A stretch of 15,420 bases of DNA, from the NCBI GenBank assembly GCA_000310025.1, contig FN649728.1, positions 2,206,758 through 2,222,177 of the forward strand, given 5' to 3'. Made by a program: the position numbers and the translations under genes. The notes under the pieces were generated by a model. It searched no databases and had not been told where the DNA came from. It was given only the letters and a program-made list of their open reading frames with translations. Of the stretch, positions 7,348 through 15,420 are shown one piece after another; the stretch's first letter is position 1; the number at the start of each line of letters is the position of its first letter. This stretch comes from Ectocarpus siliculosus. Lineage: Eukaryota > Sar > Phaeophyceae > Ectocarpales > Ectocarpaceae.

Positions 7348-10300
7348 GTAAGCCGAGCACGAAGTCGTGAGCGAAAGGCTTCCGTGTTTGCCGCTGGAGG
7401 CCGCGTGTTCTTGTAGAGCCAGCTGTGGCGCTGTGTAGCCTACCGAGTTTCCAAAGGCTACATAGCCTGTGGGAGCCTCCGCCGACCTTACCAGTGTAGC
7501 TCTGTGCTTGCATTGTTTACCTGGCACGTACTGAGCGCTGATTGTGATGGATTGCCGGCCGGCACTGCTTGCCGTGTAGACGAAACTCGCAAACATGACG
7601 AGTGCGGTGCATCATCAGCGAGCAGCCAGCAGCCACCGAGTTTAAAAAAACTACCGGTAGACTATGCTGTACAACCCGGCATGGTACTTGTACAAGTATT
7701 GCATTTCCTCCACTTACTGAAAAGACTCTATTAATAACAGATCCCGTTCGACTTCTGTGGGTGTATCTCGAACGGGTAGTCTTTCTGTGTTCGTACTTAT
7801 TTTTCCTAATGCCTATGCAGAGGTACCTTCGTAGAATTCCCGGTCCATGTGCCGCTCTCCGTCTTCGGGGGAAAGGTATGAACTATTTAGTAGCTCGGAG
7901 GGTGCAACCGCTTGCCAGCCTGCTTTGGTATAATAGTACTTCACCAAGTGCAATGGTCGCTTGCATGGGATTAGGGTTAGGATCTCATGTGGTGCAATAC
8001 CTGTTACTGGTGTAACGAAGGTCTACATGTCTGCATGCTTGGCGGCGGTACGCGAACCCACGGGTTGCGTTAGTCGGCAAAGGAATCGACTGCTATTCAA
8101 AGACACCGAGCAGGCGTAAGAACGGCTTCAGACCACGCGGCTGCAGATAGTGTACTGCTGTGACTGCCGAGGGACTCACTCTGCTGCTTGTTTTTACAGT
8201 GAAGTAGTACTGTACATAGCTGTAGGCTTGTGTACTGTAGTAGAGCGACACTGGCCGTAGTCGTCGTAGTCTTTGTTGTCCCTTCCTGCTATCCGGGCGG
8301 CCTGGCGAACGTTACGCACCCGATGCAGGCCTGTCCACAAGTACTCTCACCGTACATCTTCACTCTGTGTCTCTACCTCTGTCTTTGTCTCTCTGTTGAT
8401 GTCTCCCTTTCTCTCTCATTCTCTCTGTCTGTCTCTGTCTCTGTCTCTGTCTCTGTCTCTGTCTCTGTCTCTGTCTCTGTCTCTGTCTCTGTTTCTGTCT
8501 CTTTCTCACTCTGCCTCTGTCCTGTTTCTGTATGTCTCTCTCTCTTCTCTCTCTGTCTCTCTCTCTCTCTCTTTCTCGCTCTCCCTCTCTCATTCTCTGT
8601 CTCGTCTCTCTCTCTGTCCCCCTCTCCCTCCCTCCCCCCCTCTCCCCCCCAAACAGTTGGCGGGCTGGCACGCGGGGTTGACCCGAACGAGCTGGCGGCC
8701 CTAATCGCTCGCACCCTCCCGTCAGGGACAGCCTCGCCGACAGCCGAGATCATGCGCGACGCATCCACGGGCATCGAGCGCGGGTTTGGGTACGTCAGCA
8801 TCCCTGGTGGGGAAGGGGTGAAGGCGGGAGCGGAGAGGGCGATAGCGGCGTACGACGGGGCCAGGTAAGGCGTTGTGAGAGCGAGTGTGTGGGTGTGGGT
8901 ACAGTAGGCGTTGAGGTGGTCAAGAGGTACTTCACCATCGATGAGCTGAGACGAAGTCACCGGACCGCAATCAGCGTGAGAGGAATTAATTACCCGCGGG
9001 TTGTTTTGTGTTGAGGTGGAGGTTGCGAAGGAGAAATTTACCTTGCAGCAGGCATCCTTTATCGAACTCGCGACGTGCAAGGGCGTAGAAACGGTGGAGG
9101 AGTTTCATGGAGCATAACCTAAATTTCTGGGGCGTACAAGAGGAGTGCGTGTTGAGGGGCGAGGGACTGACTGAGACGTGCTCGGCCAGAAGGGCGCATT
9201 TCGCAGTAGCTCTGTTTCGAGAGGGGGGGGTGGGTGGGCTATGTCATCGGTTGTTACTACAATATGCATACCGCGGTTCCACCGGCCGCTACGACGCGAC
9301 GAACCACGGAAAATACCGTGTGCAACAGTACCCCGACAACCACTTTCACGTGGAACATTTCCAGCCAGCTCCCACGGAAAATACCGTCTAAACCACTTTT
9401 TGCACGTTGAACCTTACCAGCCGGCCGCTCCCTTGGGGCTCCGCCCCCGCCTGATGACCCCGTCCATTGTCCCGATCCCGACCTTAGCGTTGTTTCGGCT
9501 AGGGGTATCCTTTTCTGCCGGTGCTGTTGTCTGCCCTTTCGATCAACAACATCTCTGGGCGGACCGATCAAGCGCTGACTGAACAACCCGGCGTGGCTCA
9601 TTTTTTCTATTTTGTCGTCATTTTTTTTTTTTTTTCGCAGGTGGAAGGGCGGCAAGATCAGGGTGGGCTTCGCCAAGGGCGACTACCTGCAGCGCCTCAA
9701 GGCCGAGTGGGACGCCGCCGCGAAGAAGAAGAAGGAGGAGGAGGAGGAGGCGTCGGCACCGACAACGACGGCGGCGGGTGGGCCTAGCAAGACCCCCGTG
9801 CCTCCAGCCGTGGCCTACAAGGCGCGACCGTTTCTCAGGCTTCGGCGGAGGCCCGGTGAGCGGGGGTGGAAGGGGTCATGCATATGCATATGCCGCATTC
9901 ACTTGTTTTTTTTGTGTTTTTGTTTTCTGTGTTATGCGTACAGTACCATGTTTTTTGGACAACAAGCTGGGAGGCTCGTTAAAAAAAAAAGCCGCTCGTG
10001 CCGGCGTTTTGAGGGAAGGTACATGGAACACGACCACCTTCTTAGTTCCCCCCCAAAAAACTTTGTAGTCGGGATTTACTTTTTTTTTATGTCTTTTTCT
10101 CCGCTGACTCTTGGAGGAGCCGGTGGTGCTGTGGTGTCTGCCCACACCGACACGAGAGTGGCTGGCTGGTGTGACTGAGGATTTCACCACGCGCCGCTGA
10201 CATGATGATGATACAGCAGCAGGGGCCCCTCTATTTAAGTCTGCATTATGCCGCCAAGGGATGTGCACTTATTCCGCGTGTTTCATCTACATATGTCACA

Positions 10301-12123
10301 CGCGATTTCACCGGCCCTGTACAGCGGGCACCGGCCTTCCTTTCCAGGCCTTTTACAGGGACCACCACACTCTGGTGATGCGACACCCCCTCCCTCTTCT
10401 CGCGAAAGTACTGCGTGCCATATGGTCTGGCCATGGTACCCCCGACTGGTGATGATTCGACGGTACCCCCCGATTGATGACGATACCACGGTACATACCC
10501 CCGAATGATGATACAATGGTTCCCCAGACTGATGGTGATTCCACGGTGCCCCCCCGACTTATGATACGACGGTACCCCCCGGCTGTCTCGCCGCATTCTG
10601 AACGCGTTTTAACGACGCGAGTGCGCAGGAGAGCGCGTTGTCCTGGTTGACCCCACGCCCATCGCCTGGGCCAAACCAAGCCGGAAAGACCCCAGGACTT
10701 GGAACAAGAGGGAGGAAGAGGGGGGAGAGGAAGGGGGGGACGGCGGGACGCACAGGCGCAAGCGGGGGGTGCTGGGGGCCCGGCGGAGGGTAGAGTTCCC
10801 GGGGAGGGAGGCGACGTGCTCCACCAAGTGTCGGGAGCTATGGCGGAGACATTTACAGGTGTGATGACGACGTCCCATGCGTCATGTATATAGCAGCCTT
10901 CGAAAGTTGTGTGGTGAAGTGCGGTGGCCGCGAGAGAAGGACCTCCCCGCCTTTCGGAAGAACCGGTGTTTTGGTGGGTGCGTTGGCGGGATGGTGTCGC
11001 TGTGGCAGAGGTAGTAGGTCAATAATGGCAGCACAGAACAGAAATATGCTCAGGCCAGTTGTTATGGGATTTTTTACCGATTTGGAAGCGGGGGGATTGA
11101 CAGAAAATGCTTAACCACTCCCAAAAAGCAGGAGTTCTGCGTACTGGATAGCAAGCAGAGGGCACCAAGGCACTTCGTCACGTCGTCCTCGCCTCACAAG
11201 ACCGATGTTCGTTATCAAACCGTCAAGGATGTACGCTCCACTGCTGTCAGCTTCTCGGAGCCAAGTTTAGGAAGCCAGAGCGGATGTGTGCGCAGAGTAT
11301 GCCTCGGATATGAAAGTAATTTCGCCGTTTCCGGGTTGGAATTCGTGAGGAATTCCAACCAGGATCGTCCAACATTTCCAAATTGGATTTCCTATGTTGG
11401 CTAACATGATGAACACACACTGCACCCCAGCTCTCCAAACGTGGCTCGAAGAGGCTCACAGCAATGCACTGGGAGGCCTGGAAGGTTTGATTGCACACGG
11501 GTCTCTGTGAGGCGAGTACTGAGTGCCAAAAGCGCGTTGGTGTGTTTTTCCAACGCAGTGCGCAGAACTCCTGCGGCCTCATGTGGGTATGAAATGTCAC
11601 AGGCGTAACAATCAGGATCTCAAATCGGAAAATTTCTCCATAACAACGCCAACAATGGACACAGCCGCCAGCATGCCACCGCCCCCCCTGCCCCCCCCTG
11701 TGGTCCGTTAAACACTCCCCTCCCCTGGCCCACTCCTGGTGCGAACACGTTTTTTTTTTTTTCTTCAGGAACGGGCTGCTGAGGCCAGCGCCGCAAGGCT
11801 GCGCTCGGTGGACCGGTTGATATCAGGGCAGGGGGTGTCGGCTGCCTCAGCAGCAGCGGAAGAGGCAGGAGGAGCGGTGGTGGTGCCGAACGGAGAGGCG
11901 TTTTCGAGGTCGAGGGAGGCGGCACAGCAGTCCGCGGCGGCGGAATATCTACCGGTTGAAGGCGCGGCGGATCTCGGGCCGGAAGAACCCCCCCCTTCGG
12001 TAAGAGGGCCTCCTCTGTGTATTGTTGTTGTTTTGGTATTGACGGTTTCGCTGTTCGTCGTTCGGCGCTCTCTACAGCAGAACCTTGTCACCCCGAAAGC
12101 CTCTCTCTTTTTTCTCTCTTTTG

Positions 12124-12164
<41 letters not shown>

Positions 12165-12168
12165 TTTT

Positions 12169-12229
<61 letters not shown>

Positions 12230-12287
12230 TCTCTCTCTTTCTCTTGACACCCTCTGTGATACACGTGGGGGAGCTTGTTGCCCGGCG

Positions 12288-12318
<31 letters not shown>

Positions 12319-13527
12319 CAGCGGCGGCGGCAGCAGCAGGAGTAGTAGTAGACGCGTCGAACCGCACTTGCCGCGCTTCGTTTTTCGAAAGAAAGTGGTC
12401 GGCCGTTGCTTCCTTACGGCACCGCCAGGCACTTCCATCCTTGTGGTGGCCCTTGGTGCTGAGATTCCTCGTCCGGCAAGTCACGCGAATCAATCTTATC
12501 CCCCCGCCCCGCCCCCGTCTCTCCCTGTTTGCGACGCCCCCTCTCCCACCCGAAGCACGCCGCACTTCCAGCCCCGGCTGTATCCACCCCCTGCTAGCCC
12601 TTTCATTCGGGCAACAATCGCGAGGAAAAATCGGGAAAAATCGCCGGCGCTATCAATCGTTGTTCGTTGGGTCGGTTGCACCTACCCCTGCCGACCGTTT
12701 CATTCGGGTAAACATCGCCTGTAAGCATCGCTGAGAACCCGCGTTGCTGTTTGTGCCGCCGCCTCTTTCCCCGTTGCTACGTCAGGAGGGGATTGAGTTC
12801 GTGTGGGACGATGCTGCCGAAGAAGGGTCGGGGAGTGGCGACGGCGTTGCAGAGGTAAGGGGGGGGGGGGGGCAAATCCGACAAAAGCAGTGGCCCCCGA
12901 TTTTGATCTGAGGGAGGAAACGCGTGAATGCTTGTAGTGTACCCCCTTTTTTTTGTCGTTGGAGCCGTCGGTTGCTTGTTGGCCATTGGTTTGCTTGGCT
13001 ACATGATGCACGTTTACCTTACAGATGCGAGAGAACGCACGGGGGTGCGATCGATTTTGCTAAGCGTATTTTCTCCACAACCAGGAGGGTACCACTGTCG
13101 AAAAGGGTGGTTTTGGAAATATCTCATCGAGAGCTTTCCTGAGAGGTATCAGTTGGTGCTCGCACCCTCCTGGGTGCGGAGAAATTACGCTTTGAAAATC
13201 GATCGCACCTCCCGTGCGTTCTCGCGCATCCGTACGGTAAACCTTGTTGATGTACCATTTGATATACCATAATGTATGCACTGCTGTCGTTGTTGTAGGC
13301 GGTGTTGGTGTTGCTCTGTTGCCGAGTGCAAGACCACCGTCTGCCGTTGTTCTTGGTTTCATGCCCCCCCGTCGCTGTCTTCCTATGTAAGCCAGCACTG
13401 GTGTTATCCATAGTTTCTCCTCATGCCGGTCTTCTTCCTTGCCCGTAACGTGTGTGATTACGGTTGTCACATGTGTACGACACCGCTGCGGTTCCCGCCC
13501 GGCTCTCGGCAGGAGGAGGAGGAGGAG

Positions 13528-13559
<32 letters not shown>

Positions 13560-14559
13560 GGAAGAAGAGGAGAAAGACGAGCACCAACCCGTCGAAGACA
13601 CGAAGCACCGAGCGGCGGCGGTAGTAACTTCACGCGAAGAGGAGGAAGAGGAGGAGGAGGAGGGCGTCGAGGGAAGAGGGGAAGACAGCCACCGGGACCC
13701 CCCGCCGCCGGTGTCGCCCGCAGCAGCAGCAGCAGCAGCAGCGACAGGCAGAACGGCGTCGAAGAGGCTGGAACGTCTTGGAGAAAAGCACGGGGTGGAG
13801 CTGGACGATCGCCTGGCGGAGCTGCTTAGGTACGGGGGGGGGGGCGTGCGCGCGTGCCTACCTGCCTGCTTTGCCTGCCTCGTTCAGTTGTTTTTGACGC
13901 GTAGTGTGCGGTCTTGGTGCTGTCGGGTACCTCGAGCAGCAGTTCAGCGTCTTGGAGTTCGTCTTTATGGCTGTTGTGGGTGGGTTAATGGGAGGTTGTG
14001 CTGCACTGCTGTATCGTCCCTTCCCGGGCACTGTTTTTCGTGTGTCGCGGTTTGTTGCCACGGGTGCATCGTTTACGGTAGCAGATTCACAGTACCGCTG
14101 CAGTACTTCAAGAAGGTGTCAGATGCCAACAATCCCGACCCAATGCCGACCCAGATCTCGTGCGTGTTTCTGTTTTCGGCATTGCCGCGTCATGCCCGGC
14201 CCAGCCTGTGCGTGTTTACCCTTGGGATCGTGTGCCCCCTTCCTTATTTTTACTCCTGAAGTTTGTTGCGCTGGCTGCTGCGGCTGCGGCTGCTGCGGCG
14301 GCTGCGGCTGCTGCTACTGTTTTTGTTGTTGTTGCGCTGATTTGTATTGCGCTGCTGCTGCTGCTGCTGCTGACGTTTGCTTTTTGGGGGGGGCTGAAGC
14401 GACGGCAGCGACGACGACGACGGCGGCGGCGTCTACGGAGAAGGGGGCTACGACTACGAGCTAGAAACGGCGAAACGGGCAGGAGCTGCGTCCGAGGCTG
14501 CGGCGGCGGGCGAGGGAACGGTCGAAGGGATGCGGGAAAGGCTTCAGGCAGAGACAGAG
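7305..14559 (+). CDS. NOL8: NOL8-like nucleolar RRM protein (8 exons, 3' end uncertain)
   Basis: Coding exons are 7305-7347, 8657-8864, 9641-9855, 10629-10858, 11769-11999, 12786-12854, 13513-13829 and 14400-14559. They total 1473 nt, or 491 codons, open throughout. Intron phases 1,2,1,0,0,0,2 all match across junctions. An RRM spans about residues 12-96: RNP2 is RLHVGGL (12-18), RNP1 is RGFGYVSI (56-63), and WKGGKIRVGFAK (85-96) is followed by a YLQRL helix and KKKKEEEEE. That WKGG...AK...L.RL pattern is characteristic of the NOL8 RRM. RPFLRLRRRPGERVVLVDP (146-164) matches the conserved basic block after it. Short blocks near 233-250, 310-330 and 413-445 resemble the NOL8 C-terminal region. 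NOL8 is a nucleolar factor needed for normal rRNA processing and growth. At ~500 residues this copy is under half the human length (about 1,170) and lacks the long middle. The RRM assignment is firm; orthology is probable. Confidence 0.85.
8364..8656. repeat. CT / (CTCTGT)n tract ending NOL8-like intron 1
   Basis: CT-rich microsatellite with a core of about 11-12 CTCTGT units (roughly 8430-8495), continuing as CT and CCCTC up to the acceptor of exon 2. It supplies an extreme polypyrimidine tract. The Ser/Val frame through it is not coding in the spliced model. Confidence 0.85.
8657..8864 (+). CDS. NOL8: NOL8-like exon 2 (RRM core, RNP1)
   Basis: Acceptor ccccccaaacag|TT and donor CCAG|gtaagg. 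It encodes residues 16-83 with split codons at each end. It contains GGLARGVDPNELAALI (helix 1) and ERGFGYVSIPGGEG (RNP1 with both aromatic positions, F58 and Y60). The acceptor sits at the end of a CT-rich tract of about 280 bp. The open frame continues upstream through that tract, but those Ser/Val repeats are intron. Confidence 0.9.
9304..9431. repeat. 68-bp tandem repeat, two copies, in NOL8-like intron 2
   Basis: Copies start at 9304 and 9372 with CCACGGAAAATACCGT and share ACCACTTT, CACGT(G/T)GAAC and CCAGCC. The core ACGGAAAATACCGT is itself nearly palindromic. Confidence 0.75.
9641..9855 (+). CDS. NOL8: NOL8-like exon 3 (end of RRM and basic/acidic helix)
   Basis: Acceptor: an 18-T tract, then cgcag|G. 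Donor: CCCG|gtgagc. It encodes residues 85-155: WKGGKIRVGFAK, then GDYLQRLKAEWDAAAKKKKE, an acidic run, a Pro/Thr linker, and RPFLRLRRRP. The first two blocks are the clearest NOL8 signature in the window. Confidence 0.9.
10431..10580. repeat. ~28-bp minisatellite in NOL8-like intron 3
   Basis: About 5.5 diverged units of the form CGGTACCCCCCGA-TGATGATGAT start near 10431, 10461, 10489, 10517, 10543 and 10570. Unit length drifts between 26 and 30 bp and there are no unique spacers, so it is a tandem minisatellite. Confidence 0.75.
10629..10858 (+). CDS. NOL8: NOL8-like exon 4 (conserved VVLVDP block)
   Basis: Acceptor gtgcgcag|GA completes a Gly codon. It encodes residues 157-232 starting ERVVLVDPTPIAWAKPSRKD, a match to the basic 'K/R-(V/I)-(V/I)..DP' segment that follows the RRM in NOL8. 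A Gly/Glu and Arg-rich part follows. The donor CAG|gtgtga is weaker than the others. An earlier donor (AGG|gtagag near 10789) would shorten the exon but break the phase with exon 5. Confidence 0.75.
11058..11647. mobile_element. ~590-bp degenerate fold-back element in NOL8-like intron 4
   Basis: A long imperfect inverted repeat is centred on a 5-base loop at 11345-11349. The stem tip is GGTTGGAATTC/GAATTCCAACC (14 bp with one mismatch when extended). Matching arm segments include GCAGGAGTTCTGCG at 11127-11140 with its complement around 11563-11576, CTCGCCTCACA near 11190 versus TGTGAGGCGAG near 11506, and GTTGTTATGG at 11058-11067 versus CCATAACAAC at 11638-11647. The arms are diverged, so this is an old fold-back or MITE-like copy. 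It encodes no recognisable protein. Confidence 0.6.
11769..11999 (+). CDS. NOL8: NOL8-like exon 5
   Basis: Acceptor: a T11 run, then cttcag|GAA. Donor: CCTTCG|gtaaga. It encodes 77 codons (residues 233-309) beginning ERAAEASAARLRSVDRLI, similar in spacing to the charged helix at the start of the NOL8 C-terminal region. An Ala/Glu-rich, weakly conserved stretch follows. Both ends are phase 0. The frame stays open beyond the donor to 12734, but that continuation is CTGT/CT/CAG repeat and is treated as intron. Confidence 0.75.
12000..12785 (+). other. NOL8-like intron 5 with CTGT, CT and CAG microsatellites
   Basis: Contains (CTGT)n at 12124-12163, (CT)n at 12173-12227 and a CAG/CGG tract at 12287-12350. 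The frame of exon 5 happens to remain open to 12734, so retention would add about 245 low-complexity residues. The strong GTAAGA donor and the conserved phase-0 exon 6 argue that it is spliced. Confidence 0.75.
12786..12854 (+). CDS. NOL8: NOL8-like exon 6 (IEFVWDD acidic block)
   Basis: Acceptor gctacgtcag|GAG and donor GCAGAG|gtaagg. It encodes 23 codons (residues 310-332): EGIEFVWDDAAEEGSGSGD. The hydrophobic-then-acidic pattern corresponds to the 'I.F..D.E' element of NOL8 C-terminal regions. Phase 0 at both ends. Confidence 0.75.
13012..13242. mobile_element. 231-bp fold-back element in NOL8-like intron 6
   Basis: Arms 13012-13090 and 13164-13242 are inverted repeats, about 88% identical by eye, separated by 73 bp. 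Shared blocks include GAGAACGCACGGG, GTGCGATCGATTTT and CCAGGAGGGT. Because the arms mirror each other, both strands yield similar short peptides (TDARERTG), a by-product of the repeat rather than a gene. Likely a MITE or fold-back insertion. Confidence 0.75.
13513..13829 (+). CDS. NOL8: NOL8-like exon 7 (poly-Glu, poly-Ala, C-terminal helix)
   Basis: Acceptor ggctctcggcag|GAG and donor CTTAG|gtacgg. It encodes residues 333-437 plus two bases. It opens with 20 consecutive Glu codons, then a second nine-Glu run and an eight-Ala run. It ends with SKRLERLGEKHGVELDDRLA, like the L..L...FG.D.RF...RF block near the NOL8 C-terminus. The Glu and Ala runs are in-frame GAG/GAA and GCA repeats and are likely length-variable. 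Confidence 0.8.
14269..14373. repeat. CTG/CGG trinucleotide tract in NOL8-like intron 7
   Basis: GCTGCTGCGGCTGCGG-type repeats, then TTGTTGTTG and (CTG)8, just before the exon 8 acceptor. They generate long poly-Ala and poly-Leu frames that are not coding. Confidence 0.8.
14400..14559 (+). CDS. NOL8: NOL8-like exon 8
   Basis: Acceptor gggctgaag|C joins to make a Ser codon, giving LLSDGSDDDDGGGV, then YELETAKRAG and GMRERLQAETE. The acidic stretch followed by a lysine/leucine helix matches the order seen in NOL8 tails. Donor ACAGAG|gtccgt, phase 0. The acceptor at 14408 (exon from 14409) is in the same phase and would drop DGS, so the start is ambiguous by nine bases. Confidence 0.7.
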
Positions 14560-14630
14560 GTCCGTTTTTCATCTCGTTGCGCTGCTCTCACTCTCCTCAT
14601 GCCCATGCTTGTGGGCGAAGTTTCCCGCAG

Positions 14631-14679
14631 TTTGTTGACGCCCCCGCAGCAACGTAACTTCCTTGCAAGGACCAAGTAA
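14631..14679 (+). CDS. Candidate NOL8-like terminal exon (two alternatives)
   Basis: Two good phase-0 acceptors lie just downstream of exon 8. From tttcccgcag|TTT at 14631 the frame reads FVDAPAAT and stops at 14655-14657 (499 residues in total). From cgcccccgcag|CAA at 14650 it reads QRNFLARTK and stops at 14677-14679 (500 residues). Neither tail is recognisable as conserved. A true terminal exon further downstream cannot be excluded. Confidence 0.35.
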
Positions 14680-15420
14680 AATAGGATGTTTTTCGAACAT
14701 TGTTTCCGGATCAGGCTAAACATTTGTTTACTCCTTTTCGACGCGGTTTGTCCTGGAGCGAAAGGCCGTTGCAGCAAGGGGAAGGGTATCGCCGTATTCG
14801 GCGCCGACAAAGGCGCAGTTTTTACCGCGGTTCGGCGTTTTTGGTGCTCGTTCTCGTTCCGATGCGAACGGAAATTGGGCCTATACGTGCGGAGCAGTAG
14901 ATGTTCTGATAAAGACTAGCTTGGGTTAATGAGCGGACGGTAGGGGTTGGGAATGCTGATGCTGGTACATACGAAGATGGATTGACCAGGTAACATGCAC
15001 GCGCTCTTCTTTGCTATCCAGATTGCATAGTTGATGATATAACACTCACCTAAGTGTTTGTTTTTGCATTCGTTGGGCGAGCGCGTTTGTGGCGCCCCCA
15101 GCAGCCTTCGCTAAGATACAAAGGTTTTTACTATATATCGGGCACGAGGGTGGGTTGGTGCTAGGGTAAAAGGGATACAGGGTACGAAGGCCCCCTCTCT
15201 ATTTCATACTCCATAAAATAGTAACATCCTCTTGAAGGTGGCCTGTCGCCCCACCCCTGATATCTCAGCCTCCAGAAAACGAAATTCGTCTAGTCAGCAG
15301 CGCACCCCAGCCACCACCACCACCACCACACCAACCCCGACCTGTACCATGTGTTTGCCGTTGCCAATCCCCCCCCCCCCCCCCCCTGGACACCCTCGTT
15401 CGACTCAAAAACCGAACGGT
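14680..15420. other. No gene identified (downstream of NOL8-like gene)
   Basis: Probably 3' UTR and intergenic DNA. Short open stretches after possible acceptors (for example ccccagcag at about 15104, and tatctcag at about 15270 followed by a Pro-rich frame) match no family. A CCA repeat (15307-15330) and a C16 run (15370-15386) lie near the end. Confidence 0.5.

Noticed and set aside
7743-7776. 9-bp stem with 16-base loop (CCCGTTCGA / TCGAACGGG) as a regulatory hairpin
   Set aside because: It is short, isolated in intron 1 and plausible by chance in a window this long.
8230-8868. 212-codon plus-strand frame with Ser/Val repeats as a secreted or repeat protein
   Set aside because: The repeats are an intronic CT microsatellite. 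Only 8657-8864 is coding, shown by the RRM and the exon 1 join that completes RNP2.
10431-10580. Possible CRISPR-like array
   Set aside because: Units are contiguous with no unique spacers, diverged, and inside a eukaryotic intron; it is a minisatellite.
11739-12734. 331-codon plus-strand open frame as a single gene
   Set aside because: It is exon 5 plus an intron made of CTGT, CT and CAG repeats. The donor at 12000 and the conserved phase-0 exon 6 explain it better.
12928-13608. Overlapping frames on both strands with similar TDARERTG peptides
   Set aside because: The similarity arises because the region is an inverted repeat. There is no independent coding evidence.
13423-14259. 278-codon plus-strand frame
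   Set aside because: It contains exon 7 (13513-13829) but overruns both splice sites into introns 6 and 7.

Overview
The window is nuclear DNA from a eukaryote with long, intron-rich genes. It best fits a stramenopile of the brown-algal type. This is inferred from 13 internal introns averaging about 810 bp, short exons of 43-317 nt, abundant CT, CAG and CCG microsatellites, short interstitial TTAGGG-type telomere motifs, and a flagellar/microtubule gene packed head-to-head with a housekeeping gene. No operons, tRNAs, rRNAs or CRISPR arrays were seen. Almost all long open frames are shadows or run through introns; the real genes appear only when short exons are joined by splice sites and intron phase.

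Two divergently transcribed genes account for the window. On the minus strand, from an ATG at 6792 down to at least 1158, seven exons encode the first 280 residues of an enkurin-domain protein most like ENKD1, a microtubule/cilium protein. The last part of the enkurin domain is not found before the window start. On the plus strand, from an ATG at 7305 to at least 14559, eight exons encode 491 residues of a compact NOL8-like nucleolar RNA-binding protein: an N-terminal RRM, then a basic/acidic middle, then the short conserved C-terminal blocks. One or more short terminal exons remain uncertain. Every internal junction in both gene models is phase-consistent. Each start ATG has an in-frame stop just upstream.

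Layout: 1-1157 is downstream ENKD1 intron or unassigned sequence, with poor-looking homopolymer runs in the first 400 bases and a duplicated exon-end motif at 900-1175. 1158-6792 is the ENKD1-like gene. 6793-7304 is a 512-bp shared promoter region containing a 58-bp palindrome flanked by 8-bp direct repeats. 7305-14559 is the NOL8-like gene, whose introns carry a 68-bp tandem repeat, a ~28-bp minisatellite and two fold-back elements (about 590 bp in intron 4 and 231 bp in intron 6). 14680-15420 has no recognisable gene.

The two proteins do not act in one pathway as far as is known (ribosome biogenesis versus microtubules/flagella). Their link is the shared upstream region. No new multi-gene system is supported. 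The most unusual content is the nested set of fold-back elements, the palindromic insertion with mirrored TATA-like motifs between the two genes, and a phase-supported GC-AG intron.
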